From Bog-950 sp046329535 (GTDB lineage: Bacteria > Bacteroidota > Bacteroidia > Chitinophagales > LD1), in the NCBI GenBank assembly GCA_046329535.1, contig JAXLUN010000005.1:124001-188000 (forward strand): 64,000 bases of DNA, written 5' to 3'. Positions within the stretch are counted from its first letter, which is position 1, and each line of letters starts with the position of its first letter. The position numbers and the translations under genes are program-made. Under the pieces are notes generated by a model. It saw only the letters and a list, made by a program, of their open reading frames with translations, was not told the origin of the DNA and did no database searches. Positions 33,758-43,359 of the stretch are shown here, piece by piece.

Positions 33758-35683
33758 ATGCAGGTAAAAAAATCGATTTACACGTTTCTCTTTCTGGTTT
33801 CCATTTTTGGAGTTTCGGCAGAAACCGGAGAGCAGTCCCGCATTTTGGTTCACACGCTGAACTATATCGGTCACGATTATCAATTCGGAGTAAAGGATGG
33901 TAAAGTTGTTAGTGAGGATGAGTATGACGAAGCTTTGGAGTTTGGCGAAGCTGCGGTAAAGTATTGTCAACAGTTCTCTGCAAACTGGACAGATGAAGAC
34001 TCCATTGAAATAACCGGGCTGGTGAAGCAGTTAGACAGTCTTATTGATTCTAAAGCATCTTTCAAGGATGTTGCTGCACTTGCTTCTGTCACCAAGCAAA
34101 AAGTAATAAAGGCATCGGGGCTTATAACAATACCTTCTAAATTTCCATCGCTGGAAGCTGGCAAAATTATTTTCAGAACCGAATGCTCAAAATGCCACGG
34201 CAATTTCGGCATGGGCGATGGGCTCGAGGGAAAAGGCCTGAACCCGGCTCCACGCAATTTTCATGATAACGAGCGGATGAAAAGTATTGCTCCATTTTCA
34301 TCCTTCAACACCATTCGTTTGGGAGTAGAGGGAACAGGAATGAAAGCCCACCCAGGTCTGGAAGATCAGGAGGTATGGGATTTGGCTTTCTATATCACTT
34401 CACTTCGTTATCAGAAAAACAGCAATAACTCTAAATTGAATAGTGAGGAATTGAGGAGTGTTGTTGATTCCATCTCTCTGGAAAAAATAGCTTCTACTAC
34501 TGATGAGGATTTCTTAAAGTTATATCCACAGCCGGATTCGATATCGGCCAATCTTTTACTTTCCGCTATTCGCTTAAAGCAACCTAAGCCTGGAGAGAGC
34601 GAATTCATCAATACATCTCTAAGGTATCTGGATGGTGCTATGGAGCTTTATTTGCAGGGTAAAAACTCAGAAGCTTCACAACTGGCCGCATTATCTTATC
34701 TGGAAGGCATTGAGCCTATTGAAACTCAATTAAAAGCCAGTGACCCGGCTTTGATGAATAGACTTGAAGAACAGATGCAGCATTTGAGGAAAATGCTTGA
34801 AGAGAGTCATTCTTTAACAGAAGTAAATGATTCTATTAACGCTTTGCGCGCCACCATTACACAAGCTAATGAGCTCTTAAATAAAAAAGATTATTCCTTC
34901 TGGATGGCTTTGTTTATGGCGGCTTCTGTTTTGCTGCGCGAAGGATTAGAAGCCTTTCTGGTGATTATGGTTATTCTATCAGTTTTGAAAGCAACGAATC
35001 TTAAAGATTCCAAATTTTGGGTTCATGCCGGCTGGATATCAGCCGTCATACTGGGTATCATTTTATGGTTTATCAGCGGCAGTTTTTTAAAAGAACAAAT
35101 GCAGCATGTGGAACTTATTGAAGGTATAATATCCATGCTGGCTGTGGCTATGCTACTCTATGTAGGATTTTGGTTACATGGAAAAAGTGAGGCCACTCGC
35201 TGGAAGGAATATGTAAGTAGAATGATGAAAGGGGTTGTTGATAACGGAAGCTTACTTGGCTTGGCAGGGCTATCTTTCTTTGTCGTGTTCCGCGAAGTGT
35301 TTGAATCGGTTCTTTTTCTTTCAGCACTTAACGTGGAATCGGAAGGGAAGCAGACGGCAGCCATTTTATCGGGCGTAATTGCAGCTTTTATTATTGTTCT
35401 GGTTTTTGCATTTCTGGTTCTTCAGTTTTCTACTAAGTTACCCATTCCTAAACTGTTCAAAATTTCTTCTTTGGTAATGGCGGTATTGGCTCTTGTATTG
35501 GTTGGTAAAGGAATCCACTCTTTTCAGGTAACCAGTGTTTTACCTATTCATGGATTGCCTCTTTTCAGATTTGAGCCCATTGGTTTTTACCCAACGGTTG
35601 AAACATGTCTAGCACAGTTAGTCGTTCTTATCATTGTGGTAATTATTTGGAATGCAAGCATCTCTGCATCGGCAAAAAAATAG
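33758..35683 (+). CDS. Cytochrome c-FTR1 fusion iron permease
   Basis: 641 residues. Signal peptide (KSIYTFLFLVSIFGVSA), a helical periplasmic region, a c-type haem domain with CSKCH at about 147-151 and Met ligand region GTGMKAHPGL, a second helical region, then an FTR1 membrane domain from about 380 with seven helices and the ferroxidase/permease motifs REGLEAFLV (about 394-402) and REVFESVLF (about 511-519). It imports iron across the inner membrane after oxidation; the fused cytochrome probably takes electrons from Fe(II). Expression is probably iron-repressed through the palindrome at 33721-33741. The TAG stop overlaps the terminator stem. Confidence 0.93.
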   Translation: MQVKKSIYTFLFLVSIFGVSAETGEQSRILVHTLNYIGHDYQFGVKDGKVVSEDEYDEALEFGEAAVKYCQQFSANWTDEDSIEITGLVKQLDSLIDSKASFKDVAALASVTKQKVIKASGLITIPSKFPSLEAGKIIFRTECSKCHGNFGMGDGLEGKGLNPAPRNFHDNERMKSIAPFSSFNTIRLGVEGTGMKAHPGLEDQEVWDLAFYITSLRYQKNSNNSKLNSEELRSVVDSISLEKIASTTDEDFLKLYPQPDSISANLLLSAIRLKQPKPGESEFINTSLRYLDGAMELYLQGKNSEASQLAALSYLEGIEPIETQLKASDPALMNRLEEQMQHLRKMLEESHSLTEVNDSINALRATITQANELLNKKDYSFWMALFMAASVLLREGLEAFLVIMVILSVLKATNLKDSKFWVHAGWISAVILGIILWFISGSFLKEQMQHVELIEGIISMLAVAMLLYVGFWLHGKSEATRWKEYVSRMMKGVVDNGSLLGLAGLSFFVVFREVFESVLFLSALNVESEGKQTAAILSGVIAAFIIVLVFAFLVLQFSTKLPIPKLFKISSLVMAVLALVLVGKGIHSFQVTSVLPIHGLPLFRFEPIGFYPTVETCLAQLVVLIIVVIIWNASISASAKK

Positions 35684-35711
35684 CGACAACCTGTTTGGGC
35701 TGTCGCTGTTT
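35682..35711. terminator. Bidirectional terminator between FTR1 and glutathione peroxidase
   Basis: Stem AGCGACA (35682-35688) with TGTCGCT (35701-35707). GTTTT follows on the plus strand; on the minus strand the stem is followed by ATTTTTTT. The FTR1 stop codon (35681-35683) runs into the stem. Confidence 0.75.
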
Positions 35712-35728
35712 TGCTAGTAATTAACAGG

Positions 35729-36274
35729 TTATTCAGCTAAAGCTTTTTCAATAGCTTTCATTGTCGCATCATCGTTCACTGATGTAGATGGAGAAATGGA
35801 AGAAATTACCTGGCCGTTTTTACTGATAATAAATTTCTGAAAATTCCACTTTACCGGGGCGTCAATCACTCCATTCTCCGACTTTTGTGTTAGGTAGGAA
35901 TATAGAGGAGCAATGTCTTTCCCTTTTACAGAAATTTTGGAGAACATCGGAAATGTTACGGCATATTCACGAGTACAGAAATCTTTAATTTCCTTATCTC
36001 CACCGGGCTCCTGACCCATAAAGTTATTGGCTGGGAATCCCAAAACTACCAGTCCTTTGCTTTGGTATTTAGAGTATAAAGCTTGAATGTCTTTATACTG
36101 CGGTGTGTTACCGCAAAGGCTGGCTACATTGACAATCATCAGAACCTTTCCTTTGTATTGGCTTAGGGAAACAGTCTTGCCGTCAATATTCTTTACCGTA
36201 AAATCATACACAGTTTTAGAGGGTTGAATAGCTGTGATTGCCAGCAGGCAAATTGAAATAAGAATTGCTTTCAT
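35729..36274 (-). CDS. Glutathione peroxidase family protein, exported, Cys type
   Basis: 181 residues with a signal peptide (MKAILISICLLAITAIQPS), so periplasmic. Thioredoxin-fold peroxidase with the peroxidatic residue as Cys, not selenocysteine, in IVNVASLCGNTPQY (about 48-61). The rest of the catalytic tetrad is Gln in FPANNFMGQEPG (about 79-90) and Trp-Asn in VKWNFQKFII (about 141-150). Family members reduce hydrogen or lipid peroxides, usually with thioredoxin rather than glutathione. It ends at a shared terminator with the FTR1 gene; peroxide defence next to iron uptake makes sense, but that link is inference. Confidence 0.93.
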   Translation of the reverse strand: MKAILISICLLAITAIQPSKTVYDFTVKNIDGKTVSLSQYKGKVLMIVNVASLCGNTPQYKDIQALYSKYQSKGLVVLGFPANNFMGQEPGGDKEIKDFCTREYAVTFPMFSKISVKGKDIAPLYSYLTQKSENGVIDAPVKWNFQKFIISKNGQVISSISPSTSVNDDATMKAIEKALAE

Positions 36275-36321
36275 AATTACTTTTTGTTAGTAGAACAAAT
36301 AGAATCAATTAAAAGTTGTGG

Positions 36322-36362
36322 TAAAAAAAAGAGGTGTTATATTTTGAGAATATAACACCTCT
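36322..36362 (-). terminator. Terminator of the large SprB-repeat gene
   Basis: Perfect 14-bp stem (36330-36343 with 36349-36362), loop of 5, followed on the minus strand by eight T. It lies 20 bases after the stop of the T9SS gene. Confidence 0.88.
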
Positions 36363-36381
36363 GGTTAATAGAATCTGATTT

Positions 36382-39300
36382 TTACAGCTTAATCAATTTT
36401 CTGGTCAGGTTTTTTGAATCATTACTTACCTTCATTAGGTAAATTCCACTCTCCACATTAAGCACTATTTCAGACTTCTGGTTCTTAATCTCTGACCTAT
36501 ATACCAACCGCCCATTATTATCATAAACTTCTACTTTGCCACCAATCAGACCTTTGCTAACGTCCAGATGCCAGTTTCCTGCTTCTAATGGATTGGGGTA
36601 AATGTTGATGTCATCATTCGTTGTTAAATCACTTAATCCACTAATTACCATAACTACAGGATTAGATAAAGCGACACAACCATTGGTATCTGTCACTGCC
36701 ACTGCATAATTACCTGATTGATTTGCAATATATACAGTACCAGTTGCTCCCGGAATAGGATTGTTATTATAAAACCACTGTTGCGAAACTGCATTGTAAA
36801 CTTTCATAGTATCTCCGTTTACACTTATAGAAACGGGAGGAAGCGGATATACTGAAATTCCAATATGGTTAGAGGTGGCTGTACAGTTTCCAATATCCGT
36901 TACAGTAACGTAGTAATTACCCGCAAGCTGAGTATAAATGCACTGTCCTGATTGACCAGTATTCCACAAATAAGCAGGATACCCAGATGGAGCGCATACG
37001 TGGGCACTGTCACCTGAACACATTAAGTTTTTATCAGAGGTAATTGTAACAGGACTGTTACCGCTTGGATTAATAGTAACACTTGCGGTAGCTGAACAAC
37101 CTCCATTACCTGATACCGTTACTGTGTAAATGCCAGAAGACAAATTGGAGATAGATGAATTTGTTGCACCATTACTCCACAAATATCCGGTAGCTGTACC
37201 AGATAGCACAGTTACCGAAGCAGAGCCATTATTATTACCACAGCTGGTATTTGTTGAATTAGAAGAAATGGTGATTCCTCCTATTTCATTAACAACAACC
37301 GATGCTGTAGTTGTGCAACCTCCGTTTCCAGTAACGGTAACTGTATAGCTACCTGAACTTAGGCTAGTGGCTGTAGCAGATGTAGCACCATTACTCCATA
37401 AATATCCCGTAGCCGTACCGGATACTACCGAAACGCTGGCGCTTCCATTAGCGGCTCCACAACTGGCATCTTGCGATGTTGTAGACAAAGTTACGGCACC
37501 GGTATTTGATACAACAGCAGTAGTAGTAGCAGAGCAGCCTCCTGAACCAGTAACTGTAACGGTATAGTTACCTGCAGCCAGATTAGATACAGTTGACGTA
37601 GTTGCTCCTGTACTCCAACTATACCCGGTCGCGGTACCAGAGGTAACAACAACAGTAGCTGAACCATTACTGCTTCCACAAGTTGCGCTTGTAGTAGAAG
37701 ATGAAAGTGATATTCCGGAAGCAGAAGAATTAACTACAACACTAGAGGTTGCAGTACATCCTCCCGTACCGGTTACCGTAACGGTATATGTACCTGCTGC
37801 CGCAGAAATAGTTGCAGTAGTTCCACCATTACTCCAGGCATATCCTGTAGCAGTGCCTGAATTAACTGTTGCTGTAGCCGAACCATTGGTTGTGCAACCT
37901 GCATTAGTGGATGAGGTAGATATGGTTATGCCAGGTGTGGAACCTACTGTTACAGTGGCCGTAGCATTACATCCTCCGGCAATTACAGTAACGGTATAAG
38001 TTCCTGCTGCAAGATTAGATGCGGTGGCAGTACTAGCTCCGCTACTCCAGTTATAACCGGTTGCCGTTCCACCCGATGGTATTGCTGTAGCCGTACCGTT
38101 ATTGTTTCCGCAAGTTGCACTTGTAGAGGTTGCTGTTGCAGTAAGTGAACAGGCAGCACAGCTCGGCAGAGATGCAGTGCTGGTAACGGTTAGGGTATTG
38201 GCAGAATTATCATTTACACGAATAGGCCAGGTACCAGGAGGTGTTGCTGTGGCCCCGGTTGCATAAGTAGTCCAGATAGTGGTGGTGGTGGCACATCCTG
38301 GAGGGAAAGCACATCCAAGAATACAGCTACTGCAATCTTGCGCTGTGCTTTGACTTTGCCAGGTGTATGGTGCTGTTCCATTAGATACGGTTAAATTGCC
38401 ATTACTTTCCAAACAAACCTGAAGTGCGGCACAGATATTTACATTAACTAAAAGTGAATCACTTCCGCAACCAATGGTATGTTTAATGTAGTGTTGACCT
38501 GGGCCTGCAACTGACGGGCTGAAAGTGTTGCCCACTATTCCGGGACCGCTCCAAGTTCCTGCTGAAGCTGCGGTAAGATTCACCGCAGCATCGGTTGAAC
38601 AGAAAGGTCCAACGTTACAGAATGAAGCATCGCAACAAGTAATGGCTGTGGGAGAACAGGCTCCGGCAGAAATAGATTGTATATATCCTGATCTTGCACC
38701 GGAACCTGAATTACCAGTGGAACCTCCTGCAATTATTTCACCGGATGAATTTACATGAACGTCATAAACGTTAAAGTTTACACTGGTAGCATAAGTTGCC
38801 AACTGATTTAAGTTTTGATCGAATTTTACTACTTGATTTTTTGAACCTACATAAATATTGCCGCAGTTATCTATATCAATACCACTGTTCTCTACAAATG
38901 AAGAACCAAACTGAGTCGTGTAGGCTCCTCCCGGAATAGTGGCAGTTGCAAGAATGGCTCCGGTAGTAAAGTCACGTTTATGAAGTTGGTTTCCTCTGTG
39001 CGAAAAAATAAAACCGCCATAATATTTCAATGCAGCTATGCCGGTATTGTTGTACCTGAAATTTTCACATTTATAACCTAATCCATAACCATTGTCGGTG
39101 TAAAACTTGGCTTGTGATGGATTGGAGCATAAACTCAGGTTTTGGTTAATGTAACCTATAGAGTCATGGGTCAGGAAATAATACTTGCCGTTTCCGCAGG
39201 CGGTAATAGAACGAACTTCTTGCGTTGGGAAAAGTGCACCTCCCGTTATCTGAACACTTGTATTCACATTACCCGTTGCCATGTCAACCTGGTAAATGTA

Positions 39301-40506
39301 TGGTAGAGGTGGCAATGTATTCCCCGTTCCGCCAATAACTAATTTAGTCTGATCGCAATTGAAGGAAATGCTCCAGAATTCGGTAGATGCAAAAATGCCT
39401 CCTGGGTTACCGTTATTCCATACCAAGGCACCTGCTGTGTTTATTTTCTGAATGGCAGCCACAGAGCCCTGTGTTACATAAGAGTTACCTGCATCATCTG
39501 TCGCAAAAGTTCCTAACCAAGAGGTAGTGTCATAAGGAGTGCTGTATGTCCACTGTAATGCTCCTGCAGAATTATATTTTAATAACTGCATGGGCATTAC
39601 ACCACCTATTAAGTAAACATTTCCAGCTCCATCTTTTTCACATTCCCAAACACAATCCCACTGGGTGTTGAAGGTCGGGGTTTGAGTCCATGGGTCAATA
39701 GTAACTTGCTTTGTTCGGTCATAGTTCTCTAAACTAAATGAAACAATATTCCCATTTCGTACGAATCTGGATGTAATCAGATTATTTGGATTATCTGAGT
39801 AGAATGTCTGAGGAGCGTGATCTACGATATCACCCAGTTCAGTTGCTAAGTGAATGTTTTTTTGAGCGTCAAGTGAAATAGCTTCGGCACCGGTATATGT
39901 CATCTTTATCTGGGAGGCATCAGCACCCGGGTGTAGAATAAAAGAATATTCAATTCCATTTTCAGGATGGAAAACGTATTCCACATCAATATTCGGGTAC
40001 AGATTTTTATAGATTAGTTTCTTGTAAGCTTTAACAGCATTTATACTCGTGTTACCTAATCCATAGTTGAAATAATTTGGAACCACTCCTTGAGCAACTA
40101 TCTCAACATCAGGATTAGAATTTTTCCAATACATGTGCACATATTCTGTTTCAATTTCAATACGATGTTCTTCCTCCTCCATTTCCTTATGACTAATTTT
40201 TTTCCCATTCCTGATCTCTTCCTTCATTTCTTTTTCTCTTTCTTCCCGCTCTTCTTTACCAGGAAATTCCTTTTTAGTTAATCTGTAGGTTAAACCTTGT
40301 TTGGTGAACAAAAATTGAGATGATGAATACTCCGTGCCGAAAAGAATTTCAGAACCTGGCAGATGGTTATTGCCATTGAATTGAGACTTATTTTCGATAA
40401 AAACTTTTTGGGGTGCATAAGAAACACTCCAACTATGATCAGCTTTTTGAGCTGTTATTAACCATACAGTAAAAACAGATATCAAAAATGTGAAGGTCTT
40501 TTTCAT
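36382..40506 (-). CDS. Large secreted SprB-repeat adhesin-like protein, T9SS type A
   Basis: About 1374 residues from the ATG at 40506 (signal MKKTFTFLISVFTVWLITAQ); a frame 15 codons longer has no signal and runs through the promoter. In order: a DUF7948-type N-terminal domain (FIENKSQFNG ... VTIDPWTQTP, about 30-285), a beta-propeller-like region of about 350 residues, a Cys-rich region, five tandem SprB repeats of 72-73 residues (about 820-1180; each with CG-x-x-NG-[ST]-A, TATGY-x-WS and YTVTV-x-G-x-GGC), an Ig-like part and a type A sorting domain (INIYPNPLEAGNWHLDV ... GIYLMKVSNDSKNLTRKLIKL). Likely surface adhesin or cell-surface filament protein. Confidence 0.92.
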   Translation of the reverse strand: MKKTFTFLISVFTVWLITAQKADHSWSVSYAPQKVFIENKSQFNGNNHLPGSEILFGTEYSSSQFLFTKQGLTYRLTKKEFPGKEEREEREKEMKEEIRNGKKISHKEMEEEEHRIEIETEYVHMYWKNSNPDVEIVAQGVVPNYFNYGLGNTSINAVKAYKKLIYKNLYPNIDVEYVFHPENGIEYSFILHPGADASQIKMTYTGAEAISLDAQKNIHLATELGDIVDHAPQTFYSDNPNNLITSRFVRNGNIVSFSLENYDRTKQVTIDPWTQTPTFNTQWDCVWECEKDGAGNVYLIGGVMPMQLLKYNSAGALQWTYSTPYDTTSWLGTFATDDAGNSYVTQGSVAAIQKINTAGALVWNNGNPGGIFASTEFWSISFNCDQTKLVIGGTGNTLPPLPYIYQVDMATGNVNTSVQITGGALFPTQEVRSITACGNGKYYFLTHDSIGYINQNLSLCSNPSQAKFYTDNGYGLGYKCENFRYNNTGIAALKYYGGFIFSHRGNQLHKRDFTTGAILATATIPGGAYTTQFGSSFVENSGIDIDNCGNIYVGSKNQVVKFDQNLNQLATYATSVNFNVYDVHVNSSGEIIAGGSTGNSGSGARSGYIQSISAGACSPTAITCCDASFCNVGPFCSTDAAVNLTAASAGTWSGPGIVGNTFSPSVAGPGQHYIKHTIGCGSDSLLVNVNICAALQVCLESNGNLTVSNGTAPYTWQSQSTAQDCSSCILGCAFPPGCATTTTIWTTYATGATATPPGTWPIRVNDNSANTLTVTSTASLPSCAACSLTATATSTSATCGNNNGTATAIPSGGTATGYNWSSGASTATASNLAAGTYTVTVIAGGCNATATVTVGSTPGITISTSSTNAGCTTNGSATATVNSGTATGYAWSNGGTTATISAAAGTYTVTVTGTGGCTATSSVVVNSSASGISLSSSTTSATCGSSNGSATVVVTSGTATGYSWSTGATTSTVSNLAAGNYTVTVTGSGGCSATTTAVVSNTGAVTLSTTSQDASCGAANGSASVSVVSGTATGYLWSNGATSATATSLSSGSYTVTVTGNGGCTTTASVVVNEIGGITISSNSTNTSCGNNNGSASVTVLSGTATGYLWSNGATNSSISNLSSGIYTVTVSGNGGCSATASVTINPSGNSPVTITSDKNLMCSGDSAHVCAPSGYPAYLWNTGQSGQCIYTQLAGNYYVTVTDIGNCTATSNHIGISVYPLPPVSISVNGDTMKVYNAVSQQWFYNNNPIPGATGTVYIANQSGNYAVAVTDTNGCVALSNPVVMVISGLSDLTTNDDINIYPNPLEAGNWHLDVSKGLIGGKVEVYDNNGRLVYRSEIKNQKSEIVLNVESGIYLMKVSNDSKNLTRKLIKL

Positions 40507-40536
40507 AATTTTGGTTTTGGTGTGTGCAATCGGTTT

Positions 40537-40544
40537 CGAATATA
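40537..40544 (-). promoter_or_regulatory. -7 box of the large T9SS gene
   Basis: TATATTCG on the minus strand, about 30 bases before the ATG at 40506; it decides that start over the one at 40551. Confidence 0.5.
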
Positions 40545-40711
40545 TATACAAAAGTTCAATTGTTGCCGAAAAGTTCCGTCCAATGATTACATATCGTTAA
40601 GCGTGTTTTTCGCTGAAAATTTATTCTGTCAGTTCTTAGGAAATGATTTTATACACCCATAAATTTAAACGCCTCAATTAATTAAGAATCACATTATAAA
40701 TCTTGAATCAT

Positions 40712-42517
40712 ATGTATTTAGCAGGAACAGGTAAGGGCGATATCACAGCATTTTTGAAGGGTGCAGGTCTTTTAGGTTATGGTATACACTACAACACCAT
40801 GGAAGAAATTGAAACGACTCTATCTGCCAGAGCCTTTATTTTTATTGATAAGTCGAGCAACAAAAAGATATGTTTTGTCAATTGTGAGTTGGCGTTTATA
40901 ACTATCGCAGTTAAAAAAGGAGTTTTAAAAAACCTTGAAAGGAATCATCCTGAATGGAACTATGATGAAGATAACCTCATGCTTACGGCTCAACATACTC
41001 ACAGCGGTCCTAGCGGTTACTCATATTATGGTTTATATAATCTCAGTACACCGGGTTTTGTGATGGAGATTTACAAGAAGATAGTAGATGGAATTGTAGA
41101 AGCAATTGTTCAGGCCGAAGGTAATATGAAGCCCTCGAAGTTAATGTGGAGCACGGGCATGATGGAAAATGATAAAGATGTTGCCTTTCAGCGCTCTTAC
41201 GAAGCTTACAACCTCAATCCGGAAGTAAATCCTAAGATAACCTTTGAACAACGTAATATTGGTTTAGATCATGAAATGACTTTGATGAAACTTGTAGATG
41301 AAAGCGGAAAAGAAAGAGGCAGTATAAACTGGTATGGGGTACATCCAACCAGCTTACCTAACACTAATCACAAGTTATGTTACGATAATAAAGGCTATGC
41401 CTCAGCATACATGGAGCAGAGCTTTGCCGAAAAAGGTAACACAGAGTATATCAGCGTATTTGCTCAGGGAACATGTGGAGATGTTACGCCAAGAGTAGTT
41501 TACAATCCTGTTTACCCCTTTCAGCGTGGCCAATGGGAAGGAAAGTTTCCGGATGATTTAGAAAGTGCCAAATACAATGGCAGAATGCAGTTTGAGAAAG
41601 CTAAAGAAGTTTCGGAGCAGCCTAATCAGACATTGATAGAAGGTGCTATTGACTATGAGTTGATGTATGTAAATTTTACGGATGTAACTGCTAACCCTAA
41701 ATTTACAAACGGTATTACTAATGCCCGTACCGGCAATGCTGCTATGGGGGTAGCATTCTTTACCGGAACTAGAATTGACGGACCGGGCATGCATCCGGTG
41801 GTAGGGGGCTTTGTGAAACGTATTTCACGGTTTGTAAAAGTATATGAGAAGATCAAAGCAAAATTCGGCCGCGAAGATTATAAGCATGTCATCGAGAGAA
41901 AATATCAGGCTCATGGCAAAAAGGACATTTTGATTGAGAGTAACACAAGAAGAATTCTTGGCACCAAACATATCGACCGTTTAATCGTACCTGCTTGGGC
42001 AGACCCAGCCATTGCCACCTTCAAATACTTCTACAAAAAAGTTGGTCACTTAAATAAGTTGTGGACTCCTAAAGTGTTGCCTATTCAGTTGTTTATTATT
42101 GGCGATATTGCTTTAGCAGGCTTTCCTTTCGAGATTACTACAATTGCCGGAAAACGCTTAAGAGCCATGCTGGAGAAAACGCTTTCGGCAAGAGGAGTAA
42201 AGCGTGTTATTCTCTGTCCTTACGCCAATGGCTACTCAGGATACATGACCACCTATGAAGAATATCAGGCACAGATTTATGAAGGAGGGCACACCGTATT
42301 TGGTGAATGGAGCTTAGCCGCCTTGCAAACCAAGTTTGAATTACTGGCCGAAGAAATGCTGAAGCCTAAAGAGGAAAGAAAGTTTGTTCATGATGCCATA
42401 CCTCCTGATTTCACAGAGGAAGAGTTAAATCACTTCCCTTTCTATAAAAGAGCTTGGTACATTCGGCAGGAACTGATACGTGCCAGAAAAATGGAGAGAA
42501 GAGGAACCGTAGCCTAA
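40712..42517 (+). CDS. Neutral ceramidase-like protein without signal peptide
   Basis: 601 residues from ATG 40712 (MYLAGTGKGDITAF); a TTG three codons upstream is less likely. It matches the N-terminal domain of neutral/alkaline ceramidase: GTGKGDITAF, LLGYG, the zinc/active-site block TAQHTHSGPSGYSYY (about 90-104), INWYGVHPTSLPNTN and FAQGTCGDVTPRV, and a later ILCPYANGYSGYMTTYEEY. Ceramidases hydrolyse ceramide to sphingoid base and fatty acid and are normally exported, yet no signal peptide is present here. The extra C-terminal Ig-like domain of known enzymes looks short or absent. It overlaps the convergent barrel gene by 4 bases. Substrate uncertain. Confidence 0.85.
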   Translation: MYLAGTGKGDITAFLKGAGLLGYGIHYNTMEEIETTLSARAFIFIDKSSNKKICFVNCELAFITIAVKKGVLKNLERNHPEWNYDEDNLMLTAQHTHSGPSGYSYYGLYNLSTPGFVMEIYKKIVDGIVEAIVQAEGNMKPSKLMWSTGMMENDKDVAFQRSYEAYNLNPEVNPKITFEQRNIGLDHEMTLMKLVDESGKERGSINWYGVHPTSLPNTNHKLCYDNKGYASAYMEQSFAEKGNTEYISVFAQGTCGDVTPRVVYNPVYPFQRGQWEGKFPDDLESAKYNGRMQFEKAKEVSEQPNQTLIEGAIDYELMYVNFTDVTANPKFTNGITNARTGNAAMGVAFFTGTRIDGPGMHPVVGGFVKRISRFVKVYEKIKAKFGREDYKHVIERKYQAHGKKDILIESNTRRILGTKHIDRLIVPAWADPAIATFKYFYKKVGHLNKLWTPKVLPIQLFIIGDIALAGFPFEITTIAGKRLRAMLEKTLSARGVKRVILCPYANGYSGYMTTYEEYQAQIYEGGHTVFGEWSLAALQTKFELLAEEMLKPKEERKFVHDAIPPDFTEEELNHFPFYKRAWYIRQELIRARKMERRGTVA

Positions 42518-43308
42518 AAGTAATCCTGTCGCCCTTGCCCGAACAGATAGTGAATGCCTACAACCAGACCAACGTTGGCGTTGAAACTCTTTTTGTATGA
42601 TACATCATTCTTGCTGTACCAGTCCAGTTCTTTCAGTACCTTGCCGTTAATGTCAAACACTCCCACAAAACCGGTAAGGCCTAAGTCAAAATACAGATTA
42701 TCGGTAGCATAAATTTCGGTACCTATCTGTAGGGCAATGCTTACATCAATACGCTGAAATTTTTGTTCCGGTGTAAACGCCAATGAATCGGGCAGATAAA
42801 CATTGTCAGCAATTCTTACTTCTTCTTTAGCTCCCAAACGCACCCCGATTTGAGGACCCAAAGTGCAATAAAATTTAGCTACATGGCTTTTGTTGGTAAT
42901 GAATTTTGCCATCACAGGAATCCGGATATAAGACAAACGAATTTCGCGCTTCACATTTACCCGCTCGTTTTTAGGTCCAAATACTCCCTGCGGAAGAACC
43001 GCAGGGCCTACAAAATTATCTTCATATTTCTGTCCGGTATAGTTATAAAGAATCTCCCCCTGTAAGCCCCAGTTTTGAGTAAAGTTGTATCCCAGCACAA
43101 TACCTCCGCCACCACCCCAGGTCAGTTTATAATCCATTTCAGAAACGCGAACAACACCTAAGGAGAATGGCGCCAGCGTGCCGTAATTGTTCTGTGTATA
43201 TATCCAGGTGTTACTAAAGTTTCCGGAGGCGCCTAAATGAAATCCCTCCTGCGCCCGGCTCAACAGGAACATTTGAAAAACAAAACCGAACAGTATTAGC
43301 TTCTTCAT
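42514..43308 (-). CDS. Outer-membrane beta-barrel protein (PorT-like)
   Basis: 264 residues with signal peptide (MKKLILFGFVFQMFLLSRAQ) and alternating hydrophobic strands through the rest (GGGGIVLGYNFTQNWGLQGEIL, YIRIPVMAKF, TLGPQIGVRLG, NVGLVVGIHYLFG), the pattern of the outer-membrane beta-barrel/PorT family in Bacteroidetes. The chain ends in Phe (GRQDYF), typical for barrel assembly. Specific role unknown; PorT itself is a T9SS part, but many paralogues exist and I do not assign that name. Single gene. Confidence 0.85.
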   Translation of the reverse strand: MKKLILFGFVFQMFLLSRAQEGFHLGASGNFSNTWIYTQNNYGTLAPFSLGVVRVSEMDYKLTWGGGGGIVLGYNFTQNWGLQGEILYNYTGQKYEDNFVGPAVLPQGVFGPKNERVNVKREIRLSYIRIPVMAKFITNKSHVAKFYCTLGPQIGVRLGAKEEVRIADNVYLPDSLAFTPEQKFQRIDVSIALQIGTEIYATDNLYFDLGLTGFVGVFDINGKVLKELDWYSKNDVSYKKSFNANVGLVVGIHYLFGQGRQDYF

Positions 43309-43359
43309 ATTTTAGCTGCTTTAGAAAAGCAAAGGTTCATAAATCTGTTTAAATACCAA

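Noticed and set aside
35729..36274. Selenocysteine form of glutathione peroxidase
   Set aside because: The active-site codon encodes Cys and there is no in-frame TGA.
37130..38758. Plus-strand ORFs opposite the SprB repeats
   Set aside because: They are antisense shadows created by the biased codon use of the repeats in the real minus-strand gene.
40537..40551. ATG at 40551 as start of the large T9SS gene
   Set aside because: It precedes the likely transcription start and adds a non-signal extension before a clean signal peptide at 40506.
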